Source: an uncultured Eubacterium sp. (lineage in GTDB: Bacteria > Bacillota > Clostridia > Lachnospirales > Lachnospiraceae). Taken from it: a stretch of DNA of 23,332 nt. The translations under genes and the position numbers were made by a program. How positions within the stretch are numbered: the stretch's first letter is position 1; the number at the start of each line of letters is the position of its first letter. The notes under the pieces are model-generated. The model had not been told where the DNA came from. It saw only the letters and a program-made list of their open reading frames with translations, and ran no database searches. Location of the stretch: positions 1-23,332 of the forward strand of contig URGC01000031.1 of the NCBI GenBank assembly GCA_900547255.1, written 5' to 3'. This document shows, piece after piece, positions 1-7,294 of the stretch.

Positions 1-1322
1 TGCTCCTGCAGGCACTTGATACCCTCCTGCTCTATGAGCTTCAGGAAGTTGTACTCATCCTCTCTGCCCTTCTCCTTGGCAATGTACAGACAACAGTCAG
101 CCTTGTTAAACAGGTCATCATAATCTGTTCCGTTAGTAGGATATATAGATGCACCGATTGAACATGTGATTGAAAGTGCCTCGAAATCCTCTGCAAATTC
201 CCACTTAATCTGTGTTCTGATTGCACGAAGCATTGATCTTAAAGCAAGGTCATCATTAAGTCCTGTAAATACAATCATGAACTCATCGCCGCCGATTCGT
301 CCTACAACACCATCATTGCCAACAATCTCTTTTAATCTTCTTCCAGCTCTTGCAAGAACCTTATCACCTATCATATGTCCAAATGAGTCGTTGACAGACT
401 TGAAATGGTCAAGGTCTAATATCGCAATTATAACCTTGTTTTCCTTCTCCTCAACAAGCTTCTTCTTCGCATATTCTGTGATAGTACGCTTATTATATAC
501 ATCTGTAAGGGAATCAATTCTCAACTCACCAGCTAGCTCATCTGATACGATAGAGCTGTTCTTGCTGTCCTTGATAACTCTTCCCACAATGCTCTTCTTA
601 CCACTATTGTCTGTATAGAGTGCGCCAATCATCACTCTTGTATCAGGTGTCTTGCCGCCTGTGAATATAGAGCTTGTAAACTTAACTGTGAAATTGGCAA
701 GATAGCTCTTAAGGTCAAGTACAAATGTATCAAACATAGCTGCATCTTCACCTGTTACCATTCCACTCGAAAGAACTTCTTTCTTCCATGCATCAAGTGT
801 TCCTGCGTATATATCTACTCTTCTTAATTCATCATACTTGTACAGACAGAACTGGTTATCGCTCTTGCTGTATGTAAACAATATCTCATCTGACAGGCTG
901 AGCACCAGTCTTGTCTTTGCGATATCATTAAGTGACTTCTCATAATAATCTACGGCTGTCATGACATCAACAATCTCGAACTTGATATTCATTCTGCCTT
1001 CTTCGTTATTATTGTATCCATTAAATATAATGAGGCATGTATGATATTCATTATTCTTCATAACACGGACAAGCTGTCCGCCAGACCTGCTCTCGTATCC
1101 CCCACTGACGTACTCTTTAAAGCTGTCAACATCATCTGGATGAATATCGTCTATAATGTTGATTTCTTTTTTGTCGTCCATATCAAAAAATCTTAAAAAC
1201 CTTCTACTTGAGACATACAAATTGTAACTCTCATCAAATGATACCAACATACGCTCTATATCTTCTCCTGCTGCTATTGCTTCAATGTCGTCTTCCCTGT
1301 CTTTGTTATAATCCATAGCCAT
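1..1322 (-). CDS. PAS-like/GGDEF diguanylate cyclase (C-terminus off the window)
   Basis: Partial gene: 440 codons are visible and the frame is still open at the left edge. It probably makes the second messenger cyclic di-GMP from two GTP. The start is an ATG at 1322 with AGAGGTG just upstream; a second ATG lies two codons later. The first ~110 residues read like a PAS sensor (FDES.YNLYVSSRRFLRFF...IHPDDVDSF), a second sensor-like stretch follows, and the GGDEF domain starts near residue 300. The active-site loop RIGGDEF is intact at residues 342-348 (GGDEF codons at 279-293), and the LDLDHFKSVNDSFGH substrate-binding segment is present, so catalysis is expected. The inhibitory RxxD I-site is not seen: the residues before the loop are GNDGVVGRI. 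No transmembrane segment is visible, so it should be cytosolic. About 25 residues past the usual GGDEF end (YIAKEKGRE) suggest a tail or another domain beyond the edge. Confidence 0.9.
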   Translation of the reverse strand, partial: MAMDYNKDREDDIEAIAAGEDIERMLVSFDESYNLYVSSRRFLRFFDMDDKKEINIIDDIHPDDVDSFKEYVSGGYESRSGGQLVRVMKNNEYHTCLIIFNGYNNNEEGRMNIKFEIVDVMTAVDYYEKSLNDIAKTRLVLSLSDEILFTYSKSDNQFCLYKYDELRRVDIYAGTLDAWKKEVLSSGMVTGEDAAMFDTFVLDLKSYLANFTVKFTSSIFTGGKTPDTRVMIGALYTDNSGKKSIVGRVIKDSKNSSIVSDELAGELRIDSLTDVYNKRTITEYAKKKLVEEKENKVIIAILDLDHFKSVNDSFGHMIGDKVLARAGRRLKEIVGNDGVVGRIGGDEFMIVFTGLNDDLALRSMLRAIRTQIKWEFAEDFEALSITCSIGASIYPTNGTDYDDLFNKADCCLYIAKEKGREDEYNFLKLIEQEGIKCLQE

Positions 1323-1627
1323 TCACCTCTGTATGTGTGCCACTATGTACATGTACATATATCACAACATGACATAGACACATGAAATATTATTGCAAAA
1401 ACCCAAAATCTATGATGGTGCGCTGCCATCCATCCCACGCTGATTTGATAAAATTATAACAAATTGAAATGCCTTTTGCAATATATTTTGGAAAAATTGT
1501 GGTACTTTGGTACCATTACAATATAATGTGTTTATTTTTATATTGAAGTATGATACAATACAATATATTGTTGATTTGCGTAGCAATCATGGGGTTTACA
1601 ACTTATTTTATGGGGAGGATTTTATTA
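1323..1627. other. Divergent intergenic region (305 bp)
   Basis: This gap separates the GGDEF gene (minus) from the 53-residue gene (plus). Besides the minus promoter it holds a 14-bp self-complementary sequence ATGTACATGTACAT (1345-1358) inside a larger imperfect inverted repeat in the GGDEF leader. It also holds a TATAAT (1522-1527) that could serve the plus-strand gene, with a weak TTGTGG 19 bases upstream, next to a TGGTACCA palindrome near 1509-1516. No further gene is seen. Confidence 0.5.
1453..1481 (-). promoter_or_regulatory. Sigma-70-type promoter of the GGDEF gene
   Basis: On the minus strand, TTGCAA (1476-1481) and TATAAT (1453-1458) are separated by 17 bases. This gives a leader of roughly 120 bases before the ATG at 1322. 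Confidence 0.65.
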
Positions 1628-1789
1628 ATGGAAAGAGTAACGTTGAACAAGGTAATCGTATCACATGGCGACACAGTCAAGAAATTCCCGGTTTATGAGA
1701 TATATCTTGATGGTGTTATCGTAACTAAAGTTCCTTCTGAGGCAGAAGCTTTGGAGATGATTTCACGCTGGCAGGAGATTTATAAGTAA
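1628..1789 (+). CDS. Hypothetical 53-residue protein
   Basis: I do not recognise this gene. The start is chosen at ATG 1628 because GGGGAGG (1612-1618) sits 9 bases upstream; the longer open frame from 1550 has no ribosome site and would begin inside promoter-like sequence. The product (MERVTLNKVIVSHG...RWQEIYK) is small, soluble and mixed-charge, with a likely beta-rich centre (FPVYEIYLDGVIVTKV) and a C-terminal helix ending in RWQEIYK. There is no signal peptide, no cysteine and no membrane segment. It is a single-gene unit: a hairpin terminator follows about 50 bases later and the neighbours are divergent and convergent. The strong ribosome site and dedicated terminator make a real gene likely. 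Confidence 0.7.
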   Translation: MERVTLNKVIVSHGDTVKKFPVYEIYLDGVIVTKVPSEAEALEMISRWQEIYK

Positions 1790-1842
1790 TCCAGCTCCCG
1801 TTTTACTTTTGTTTAATATAATTAATATATTAATATGAATTA

Positions 1843-1882
1843 AAGGCTGTATCACATGAGATTATCTCACGGATACAGCCTT
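1843..1882 (+). terminator. Intrinsic terminator of the 53-residue gene
   Basis: AAGGCTGTATC (1843-1853) pairs perfectly with GATACAGCCTT (1872-1882). An inner TGAG/CTCA stem sits at the tip and TTATTTTTAT follows. It lies between convergent genes; the minus side has a poorer U-tract (TTTAATT), so it mainly serves the plus strand. Confidence 0.8.
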
Positions 1883-1890
1883 ATTTTTAT

Positions 1891-2550
1891 TCATTCCATC
1901 TTCTTTAAAATGTCTTCTATATCGCTCTTCTGCGCAAGAACCTTCACATGGTCTCCCTGACAGAATGTATAATTCACATCCGGCATGACACTTATCTCAC
2001 CATTGCCATGAACTACCGCAATTACATTGACATTGTATACAGCACGCACATTCAGATCCTTCATTGATTTACCTTCCCATGCAGATGGAACTGGTATCTC
2101 ATATATAGAGTATTCATCTGTGAGTGCAATATAATCATATACATTATCTGCGCTTACCTTTACAGCAACCTTCTCTGCTAAGTCTCTGTCAGGATATACT
2201 ACCTCGTCCGCACCATTTCTTAAAAGGAACTTTGCGTGGATATCACGGCTTGCAACGCTTGTAACATACTTAGCCCCTGCCTCTTTTACAAGGCTTGTAA
2301 CCTCAAGGCTGTTCTGGAAATCTTTCTCGATACACACGATAACCTCGTCATATGTATCTATCTTGAGTGCCTTTAACACATCTTTCTTCGTACAGTCCCC
2401 TATTCTTGCATTAGTGACAGTTCCAAACATGTCCCTGATATTGTCTTCTTTCTTATCAACAACCATCACCTGTGTCTTTCCCTGCTCAATAAGCTTGTTC
2501 ACAAGATGATGTCCAAATCCACCCATACCAATTATCAATATTGATTTCAT
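1891..2550 (-). CDS. trkA: KtrA/TrkA-type potassium-uptake regulatory subunit (RCK domains)
   Basis: A 219-residue cytosolic gating subunit of Ktr/Trk potassium uptake, which binds NAD(H)/ATP and controls a membrane TrkH/KtrB channel. The start at 2550 is set by AAGGATG upstream and by the family N-terminus MKSILIIGMGGFG; a longer frame reaching into the preceding gene would add an unrelated 37 residues. RCK_N covers about residues 1-120, with GMGGFG at 8-13 and acidic VVDKKE ending the second strand. RCK_C covers about 135-218. The size is right for the single-RCK_N/RCK_C KtrA type. It is the last gene of the Fe-S/corA/trkA operon, 2 bases after corA. The membrane channel partner is not in the window, so it must be encoded elsewhere or the protein serves another target. 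Confidence 0.9.
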   Translation of the reverse strand: MKSILIIGMGGFGHHLVNKLIEQGKTQVMVVDKKEDNIRDMFGTVTNARIGDCTKKDVLKALKIDTYDEVIVCIEKDFQNSLEVTSLVKEAGAKYVTSVASRDIHAKFLLRNGADEVVYPDRDLAEKVAVKVSADNVYDYIALTDEYSIYEIPVPSAWEGKSMKDLNVRAVYNVNVIAVVHGNGEISVMPDVNYTFCQGDHVKVLAQKSDIEDILKKME

Positions 2551-2552
2551 AG

Positions 2553-3494
2553 CTATAACATCCTTTTTCGTTTTAGAATCCACATTGTAATAATACATAT
2601 AACAATAATTATTCCACATATAATGCCAAATCCATATGGAGTCTTTGCAAATGGCATCCACTCTTCTGCAACATTCATTCCATATATTCCCGATATGATT
2701 GTAGGAATAGCCATTACCAATGTTATAGAAGTGAGGTATTTCATCACATTGTTCAGCTTGTTATCCATGACCGATGACAGCAGTTCTCTTGTACCATCGA
2801 CAATATCTCGGTAGATTACCGTCATCTCGATAGCCTGCTGATACTCGACCATCGCATCCTCAAGCAGCTCCATGTCCTCTGGATACTGTTCAATACGCTT
2901 ATATCTCCTAAGACGCTCCAGCACGATACTGTTAGATCTGAGAGACGTTGCGAAGTAAACCAGTGTCGATTCAAGCTCATGAAGGTCTATTATATCGCTG
3001 TCCTTAGTGTCTTTACCGGCTCTTTCTTCAATCTCTACTCGTTTCTTATCTATTCCACGAAGATATGCCTGATATAATGATGCCGAACGCAAAAGAAGCT
3101 GGTATATAAAACGCATCTTCTTCTTCGTGCTGAAATCCTTCTGCTTATTGCGCACGAAATAATCTACAACCGGCGATTCCTCACGGCATACAGTTATAAT
3201 CGCATTCTGCTTTAAAACGATGCCCATAGGTATTGTTGTATACATCTTCTTCTCATGTCTTACCTCTGGTGATGGAATATCCACAAGAATAAGGGTATAT
3301 CCATCCTCAAGGCTGATACGTGAACTCTCTTCCTCATCCAGAGCAGTTGCAAGGTCGTCAACCTCGATGTCATAATGCTCCGCCACCTGAACTAATTCGG
3401 TACTGGTAGGATCCACCAAGCGAACCCAGACGCCATCTTCAAATGTCGCCATTTTGTTAATTATGCTCTCATCTGTTCTGTATATGCTAAGCAT
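2553..3494 (-). CDS. corA: CorA-family magnesium/divalent-cation transporter
   Basis: A 313-residue inner-membrane CorA-type channel for Mg2+ (Co2+/Ni2+ in some relatives), acting as a pentamer. The N-terminal ~245 residues are the soluble alpha/beta domain and long helix. Two C-terminal membrane helices lie at about 253-271 and 289-307, and the signature YGMN (GMN at 272-274) ends the first. The loop VAEEWMPFAKTPYGF follows as in the family, and a basic tail (KRKRML) faces the cytosol. The start ATG at 3494 has AAGGAGGT upstream and overlaps the last 8 bases of the Fe-S gene, which implies coupled translation. The next gene, a KtrA-type regulator, begins 2 bases after its stop. The substrate ion cannot be decided from sequence. 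Confidence 0.93.
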   Translation of the reverse strand: MLSIYRTDESIINKMATFEDGVWVRLVDPTSTELVQVAEHYDIEVDDLATALDEEESSRISLEDGYTLILVDIPSPEVRHEKKMYTTIPMGIVLKQNAIITVCREESPVVDYFVRNKQKDFSTKKKMRFIYQLLLRSASLYQAYLRGIDKKRVEIEERAGKDTKDSDIIDLHELESTLVYFATSLRSNSIVLERLRRYKRIEQYPEDMELLEDAMVEYQQAIEMTVIYRDIVDGTRELLSSVMDNKLNNVMKYLTSITLVMAIPTIISGIYGMNVAEEWMPFAKTPYGFGIICGIIIVICIITMWILKRKRML

Positions 3495-4665
3495 TTCCTA
3501 CCTCCTTCTTTTTTAAGGTTTTGACGAATACATTTCTTTCATCCCTGACCATGACTCTTACAGGCTTGACACACTGGGTAACGCACTGACCGCACCCTAT
3601 GCATCTGTCTATATCAAATATAAGTTTCTTCTTATCCTTATCATAATATGTCGCCATTGTCGGACAGTATCTTTTGCACTTATTACATCCTATACACTGA
3701 CTCGCATCAACAATCTCCGGTCTGTAATATGCTTTCATTATAAGCTGTGACAGTGCACCCTCTCTGTAGCCGTTATAGAGGAAACAGCAGTCCGTACAAC
3801 AGTTGCATATAATAAGCTCATCCTCCGCTGAAGTTATGCCATAATGATACACTGTATGTATACAGCCTTTTTTCTCCATGCTGCCCATAAGCTCCACCGC
3901 TTCATCATACGATATCGCCCTTGACACTCCGCTGTCCACAAGCATATCTGACATTCTGCCAACCGCAATACAGCCTTCAATCGGTATATCGCAGTCACAT
4001 GACTTGCCATCAAGCTTCTTCATCATACGACAGAAACAGTTCATAACGCTTATATGCCCGTCATGCTTTAAAAGCATCGGATACAAATCCCCCACCTGCA
4101 TAACAGCATTCTCAGCATCTATCTTACTGCCTACTTTTATAGTCTTAGGCTTGCCAGATGTCTTCCCGCTATCCGGCAGGGTTCCCGTGACAACTGTCGA
4201 CATTCTGCCCGGATTAGACGACACATAGTTCTGATTAACATGATTCATGTACGCTCTGACTGGTGGAATGTTAAGCATTTTAAGAACATTCTCGAACTCT
4301 GAGAACTTCTTTATAAGCTGTCTTTTCTTCTCATTCTCAGGTCCTGATGCATATATCTCTATCCAGCCCGGAAATATCGGTGCAAGCTCATATAAACCAG
4401 CCTGTCTTCTTGGCCATAATGCACCTATATTAGTAATATGGTTAAAATATTCTTCAAACTCTGCTGCATCTAATCCCCAGAAGCGGCTTAGCTGTTCTTT
4501 AGTATATTCTCCTTCGCCAACCATGAGCAGTCTGTCAATATCAGTCTCTGTAAAAGCTATCTCGAAACATTCCAGTATAACTTTAATGAGTGGTACTGAA
4601 AATGTAGACTTTGTGTTCATTAACTTTCCAAGCTGCACAGCCTTTTCTTTGTATATCTTTTCCAT
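3487..4665 (-). CDS. 4Fe-4S dicluster protein with N-terminal winged-helix-like region
   Basis: A 392-residue protein of unknown reaction, probably an electron carrier or redox-responsive factor in the cytosol. The start ATG at 4665 is preferred because AGGA (4675-4678) is 9 bases upstream; a TTG at 4674 abuts that AGGA. Two ferredoxin motifs lie near the C-terminus: CIGCNKCKRYCPT (about 324-336) and CIGCGQCVTQCV (about 355-366). Before them are further cysteine sets, NCFCR (about 209-213) with a following CDC...PIEGC, and CNCCTDCC (about 287-294), resembling a third cluster-binding region seen in related clostridial ferredoxin-like proteins. The first ~110 residues look like a helical winged-helix fold (TKEQLSRFWGLDAAEFEEYFNHI). 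It is first in an operon with corA (8-base overlap) and trkA. Linking redox state to ion transport is an inference from this order. Confidence 0.8.
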   Translation of the reverse strand: MEKIYKEKAVQLGKLMNTKSTFSVPLIKVILECFEIAFTETDIDRLLMVGEGEYTKEQLSRFWGLDAAEFEEYFNHITNIGALWPRRQAGLYELAPIFPGWIEIYASGPENEKKRQLIKKFSEFENVLKMLNIPPVRAYMNHVNQNYVSSNPGRMSTVVTGTLPDSGKTSGKPKTIKVGSKIDAENAVMQVGDLYPMLLKHDGHISVMNCFCRMMKKLDGKSCDCDIPIEGCIAVGRMSDMLVDSGVSRAISYDEAVELMGSMEKKGCIHTVYHYGITSAEDELIICNCCTDCCFLYNGYREGALSQLIMKAYYRPEIVDASQCIGCNKCKRYCPTMATYYDKDKKKLIFDIDRCIGCGQCVTQCVKPVRVMVRDERNVFVKTLKKKEVGNA

Positions 4666-4698
4666 ATTATTCAATCCTAAATCGCATTGTATGAAATA

Positions 4699-4727
4699 AC
4701 TATATCACATATCTGCAATTTTGTGAA
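4699..4727 (-). promoter_or_regulatory. Candidate hybrid promoter at the IS right end, driving Fe-S/corA/trkA
   Basis: On the minus strand TTCACA (4722-4727; 5 of 6 to consensus) lies 17 bases from TATAGT (4699-4704; 5 of 6). Five of the six -35 bases (TTCAC) are the predicted last bases of the tnpB element, while the spacer and -10 are flanking DNA. The predicted start of transcription is about 27 bases before the ATG at 4665. No better promoter is seen in the short gap. Confidence 0.5.
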
Positions 4728-4850
4728 CTACCACTAAGCTAAAGCTTACTGGCTTCTTGCTTCAACGTCCTCGTAATCTACTAACTCCACAAGCGTAAAT
4801 TCGGGTTGAACCATCCCTAGTTGTATTTTGTTATGCAGAGAGTAATCTAA
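4707..4850 (-). ncRNA. Putative omega-RNA (reRNA) of the tnpB element with its guide
   Basis: TnpB proteins use an RNA from the 3' end of tnpB and the element's right end; its last bases, taken from flanking DNA, are the guide. Here the minus strand shows a TTCAAC/GTTGAA stem, the conserved-looking CAAGAAGCC, and a terminal hairpin CCAGTAAGC-TTTA-GCTTAGTGG with one G-G mismatch (4731-4752). GGTAGTTCAC then ends at 4723. The predicted guide starts at 4722 and reads AAAATTGCAGATATGT. The 5' limit inside tnpB is arbitrary. Confidence 0.55.
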
Positions 4851-6013
4851 GTCCCTCTGCTAATATATTCTGACTTGCATTGAGGTCTCTATCATGTTTT
4901 GTTCCACATACAGGACACGACCATATTCTTATTGCAAGATTTTTTACATCTGTGTTCTTGTATCCACAGCACCCACACAACTGACTGCTCGCATAGAATG
5001 TATCGACCTTTATATACTGACGATTGTTCCATTCAGCTTTGTATTCTAATTGTCGTGTTAGTTCATACCATGAACAGTCTGCTATTGATTTTGCAAGATT
5101 GTGGTTTTTTATCATATTGGATATTGCCAGATTTTCACTTACTATCACTTGGTTATCGTTGATTAGTTTATGTGAGATTTTATGCATTTTATCCTTTCTG
5201 ATATTTGTAATTCTTTCATGGCATCTTGCTATCTTTCGTTTCATTTTATAGAAATTGGCACTGCCTTTTTCCTTATGTGCAAGCTGACGTTGCAATTTTA
5301 CCAACTGTTTTTCGTATTTCTTTAATGTCTTAGGGTTTTCAAACTTATCTCCATTTGATGCGGTACATAAATCTTTAATTCCTAAATCCAGTCCAACCTT
5401 ATTATCAGTATGTGGAAGTTCGATATGCTCTGTTTCTACAAGTATTGACACATAATACTTTCCACCGGGTACTTGTGAAACTGTAACACTCTTTATTGTA
5501 CCAATAAATCCACGATGCTGTTTTACCCTTACATATCCAATCTTAGGTAACTTTATGTATTTCCCAACAATCGCAACTGAACCTTTCTGATTGTTTGTTG
5601 TATATGCTTTGTGGTTGTTCTTTTTGCTCTTGTATTTAGGAAAACCCACTGATTTATCACGAAAAAAATTGCGATATGCACTCTGTAAATTCATCTGTGC
5701 ATTTGCAAGTGCAAGGGAATCCACTTCTTTCAGCCATGGGAATTCCGATTTATACTTTGCAGGAGTAATAGCCAATGTTTTTCCTGTTTCTTCGTAATAG
5801 GCTATCTTTTCAGCAAGCATACGATTATATACAAAACGCACACAACCAAAGGTCTTGGCAAAATATTCTCTTTGTTCTTTGTTTGGATATAATCGAAATT
5901 TATATGCTTTCTGAACCATAGCTTATCCTTTCTCTGAAAGTTTTTCCAGTTCTAAAATCCGTTCCATCATACCAATGATATATGGTGGGGGCTAACTGGA
6001 TTTCTGCTAAATT
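4723..6013 (-). mobile_element. IS200/IS605-type element carrying only tnpB
   Basis: The element has an intact tnpB and no tnpA, the IS1341-like arrangement. The right end is placed at 4723 because the minus strand reads CAAGAAGCC, a small hairpin (4731-4752), then GGTAGTTCAC, as at the ends of related elements. The left end is only approximate. The 100 bases before tnpB hold an imperfect hairpin (5946-5951 CCAGTT with 5994-5999 AACTGG, enclosing C-rich sequence), and the last plausible insertion motif, TTTAA, coincides with the stop of the LytTR gene (about 6017-6021). It lies between the LytTR gene and the Fe-S operon and seems to break neither. Confidence 0.65.
4831..5919 (-). CDS. tnpB: TnpB RNA-guided endonuclease (IS200/IS605 OrfB)
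   Basis: A 362-residue TnpB, the compact ancestor-type relative of Cas12, which cuts DNA next to a short motif under guidance of the element's omega-RNA and helps the element persist. The N-terminal helix-turn-helix-like segment (KAYKFRLYPNKEQ, FGCVRFVYNRML) and central PWLKEVDSLALANAQ are typical. The RuvC residues appear intact: Asp178 in VGLDLG, Glu262 in VSENL and Asp345 in HDRDLNAS. The zinc ribbon is complete (Cys315/318 in LCGCCG; Cys335/338 in CPVC). The length is slightly short for the family (about 370-410) but nothing essential is missing. The start ATG at 5919 has AAAGGA upstream. No TnpA transposase is in the window, so movement would need a helper in trans. Confidence 0.95.
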   Translation of the reverse strand: MVQKAYKFRLYPNKEQREYFAKTFGCVRFVYNRMLAEKIAYYEETGKTLAITPAKYKSEFPWLKEVDSLALANAQMNLQSAYRNFFRDKSVGFPKYKSKKNNHKAYTTNNQKGSVAIVGKYIKLPKIGYVRVKQHRGFIGTIKSVTVSQVPGGKYYVSILVETEHIELPHTDNKVGLDLGIKDLCTASNGDKFENPKTLKKYEKQLVKLQRQLAHKEKGSANFYKMKRKIARCHERITNIRKDKMHKISHKLINDNQVIVSENLAISNMIKNHNLAKSIADCSWYELTRQLEYKAEWNNRQYIKVDTFYASSQLCGCCGYKNTDVKNLAIRIWSCPVCGTKHDRDLNASQNILAEGLRLLSA

Positions 6014-6017
6014 ACCT

Positions 6018-6380
6018 TTAAATATTTTCTGATAAATGGTCTTTATTAATATATAGATTAAGTATTTTGGAACCAAATTGTGCTGAATAAGCCGGAGTGA
6101 CGGGAAATACTGTTCCATCCCGCATAGTGACTGTTGAGAGATCTGTATAAATAACGTATTTTATATTGATAAGGTCTGATTTGTTGACCTGAATGAAATC
6201 ATCTTCGCCAAGAAGCTGCCTCGCATTGTGAAGCGTACCGTTGTGTTCGACTGCTATATAAGGTGTCCCGACATGCAAAACCCTGCCATGACAGCTTATA
6301 TACATAATCGCATTTTTCTTGATAACGCCAAGTCTCCTGTTCTTCTTAAACATATATACATATTCATTTGCTATATCCAC
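6018..6380 (-). CDS. Stand-alone LytTR-domain DNA-binding protein
   Basis: A 120-residue protein made almost wholly of one LytTR DNA-binding domain (about residues 20-112). Family features are the early IMYISCHGRVLHV strand, HNARQLLGEDDFIQVNKSDLINIKYV and the final VTMRDGTVFPVTPAY segment. There is no receiver or membrane domain, so it is not a classical AlgR/AgrA-type response regulator. The start is GTG at 6380, directly after the TAA of the upstream double-HTH gene, with GAGGGGG 11 bases upstream inside that gene. This is tight translational coupling, so the two proteins are probably made together and may act on the same promoters. The stop lies at the likely left boundary of the tnpB element, so the last residues could differ in strains lacking it. 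Confidence 0.85.
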   Translation of the reverse strand: MDIANEYVYMFKKNRRLGVIKKNAIMYISCHGRVLHVGTPYIAVEHNGTLHNARQLLGEDDFIQVNKSDLINIKYVIYTDLSTVTMRDGTVFPVTPAYSAQFGSKILNLYINKDHLSENI

Positions 6381-7061
6381 TTATTGTAAAACCCCCTCTT
6401 TAATTGTCTTTAGTAATTCATTAATCGCTGTCATCTCCTGGCACTGCCCCCTCAATACAAATCCAGGATTGACATTAAATTTATCATATAGTTTAATCAG
6501 CTCCGTTGATGTTGGTCTGCCATATTTCTCAAGATATCCATATCTTGTGCTTTTAACTCCGAGAATATCCCCCATCTCTTTTATGGTTTTTCCCAATATC
6601 ATGCGTATTGACTTAAACACCTGCCCCTCATCTGCATTATTATCATATTCCTCACAGATACGCTCCGCCAGCCGCAGATTAAATCTATATTTACGGTACT
6701 TTTCTTCTTCCAGTCCACTATCGTCATGTGTAAGTAATCTTAGCTTAATCATTCCAATAACATACATAACCGCCCTGCTGCCACCGCCATGTATGACTGT
6801 CAGTTGTTCAAGTATATCAGCCATATAAGATGTCTCTGACTTAACCCCCAGTAAAAGCCAGTCGATATCGCACTTCGTATTCTTCGCTATGTAATGAATT
6901 ATATTGGATGACGGCTCTTTCTTGCCATTCTCGACTCTTGATAAAGTAGTTGGAGTTATATAGAGCATTTTTCCTAACTGTTCCTGGGTATAAGCATTTT
7001 CCATTCTGTATGTTTTGATTCTTTGTCCAAAAGCAACAGAATAATCATCCCACTCTCCCAT
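6381..7061 (-). CDS. XRE-family regulator with a second C-terminal HTH-like domain
   Basis: A 226-residue putative transcription regulator. Residues about 10-70 are a clear Cro/C1-type HTH (FGQRIKTYRMENAYTQEQLG, then ITPTTLSRVENGKKEPS). Residues about 148-203 look like a second HTH of the same type (FKSIRMILGKTIKEMGDILG... EKYGRPTSTELIKLYDKFNVNP). A helical linker with LRLLTHDDSGLEEEKYRKYR lies between. Two such domains in one chain could bind paired half-sites as a monomer or dimer. The start ATG at 7061 has GGAGG 10 bases upstream. It is the first gene of a two-gene operon with the LytTR protein. An inverted repeat overlapping its predicted -10 suggests autoregulation. The target genes are not known. 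Confidence 0.85.
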   Translation of the reverse strand: MGEWDDYSVAFGQRIKTYRMENAYTQEQLGKMLYITPTTLSRVENGKKEPSSNIIHYIAKNTKCDIDWLLLGVKSETSYMADILEQLTVIHGGGSRAVMYVIGMIKLRLLTHDDSGLEEEKYRKYRFNLRLAERICEEYDNNADEGQVFKSIRMILGKTIKEMGDILGVKSTRYGYLEKYGRPTSTELIKLYDKFNVNPGFVLRGQCQEMTAINELLKTIKEGVLQ

Positions 7062-7077
7062 AAACTCTATGCCTCCA

Positions 7078-7122
7078 AGTACTATACTAGCTATATATTA
7101 GTACTTTCTGACATTTGGTAAA
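7078..7122 (-). promoter_or_regulatory. Promoter and palindromic operator of the HTH-LytTR operon
   Basis: On the minus strand TTTACC (7117-7122) lies 16 bases from TAATAT (7095-7100). A perfect 7-bp inverted repeat, AGTACTA (7078-7084) with TAGTACT (7099-7105), has a 14-base spacer and covers the -10 and the start of transcription, just before the GGAGG. This is a natural site for autorepression by the XRE protein. Confidence 0.5.
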
Positions 7123-7157
7123 TTTCCAGATTTCAATGCAATCTTAAAATCTGGCAA
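7123..7157. repeat. Inverted repeat upstream of the HTH-LytTR promoter
   Basis: TTTCCAGATTT (7123-7133) and AAATCTGGCAA (7147-7157) form an 11-bp inverted repeat with one mismatch and a 13-base spacer. It sits directly upstream of the -35 box, where an activator such as the LytTR protein could bind. It has no T-tract, so it is not a terminator. Confidence 0.45.
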
Positions 7158-7294
7158 GTTTTTCCACTTGACATAACACTCTTTATATGCTTGTTTTATA
7201 TATTTTGTGGCTGTAATCCCCTGATTTACTACATTTTGTAAAACCTTACACTTGTCAATTTTTGATAAAATTCGACAAAAAATACACTTTTACG

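Noticed and set aside
166..618. 150-codon plus-strand open frame
   Set aside because: It is antisense to the GGDEF coding region, has Ser/Leu-rich shadow composition and no ribosome site.
1505..1516. TGGTACCA palindrome, also seen near 13900-13910, as a shared operator
   Set aside because: The shared core is only about 8 bases (a common restriction-site-like palindrome) and the surroundings do not match.
5900..6118. 72-codon minus-strand frame upstream of tnpB, considered as a tnpA remnant
   Set aside because: It has no HUH or catalytic Tyr motif and is a shifted reading of the LytTR 3' end plus the IS left end.
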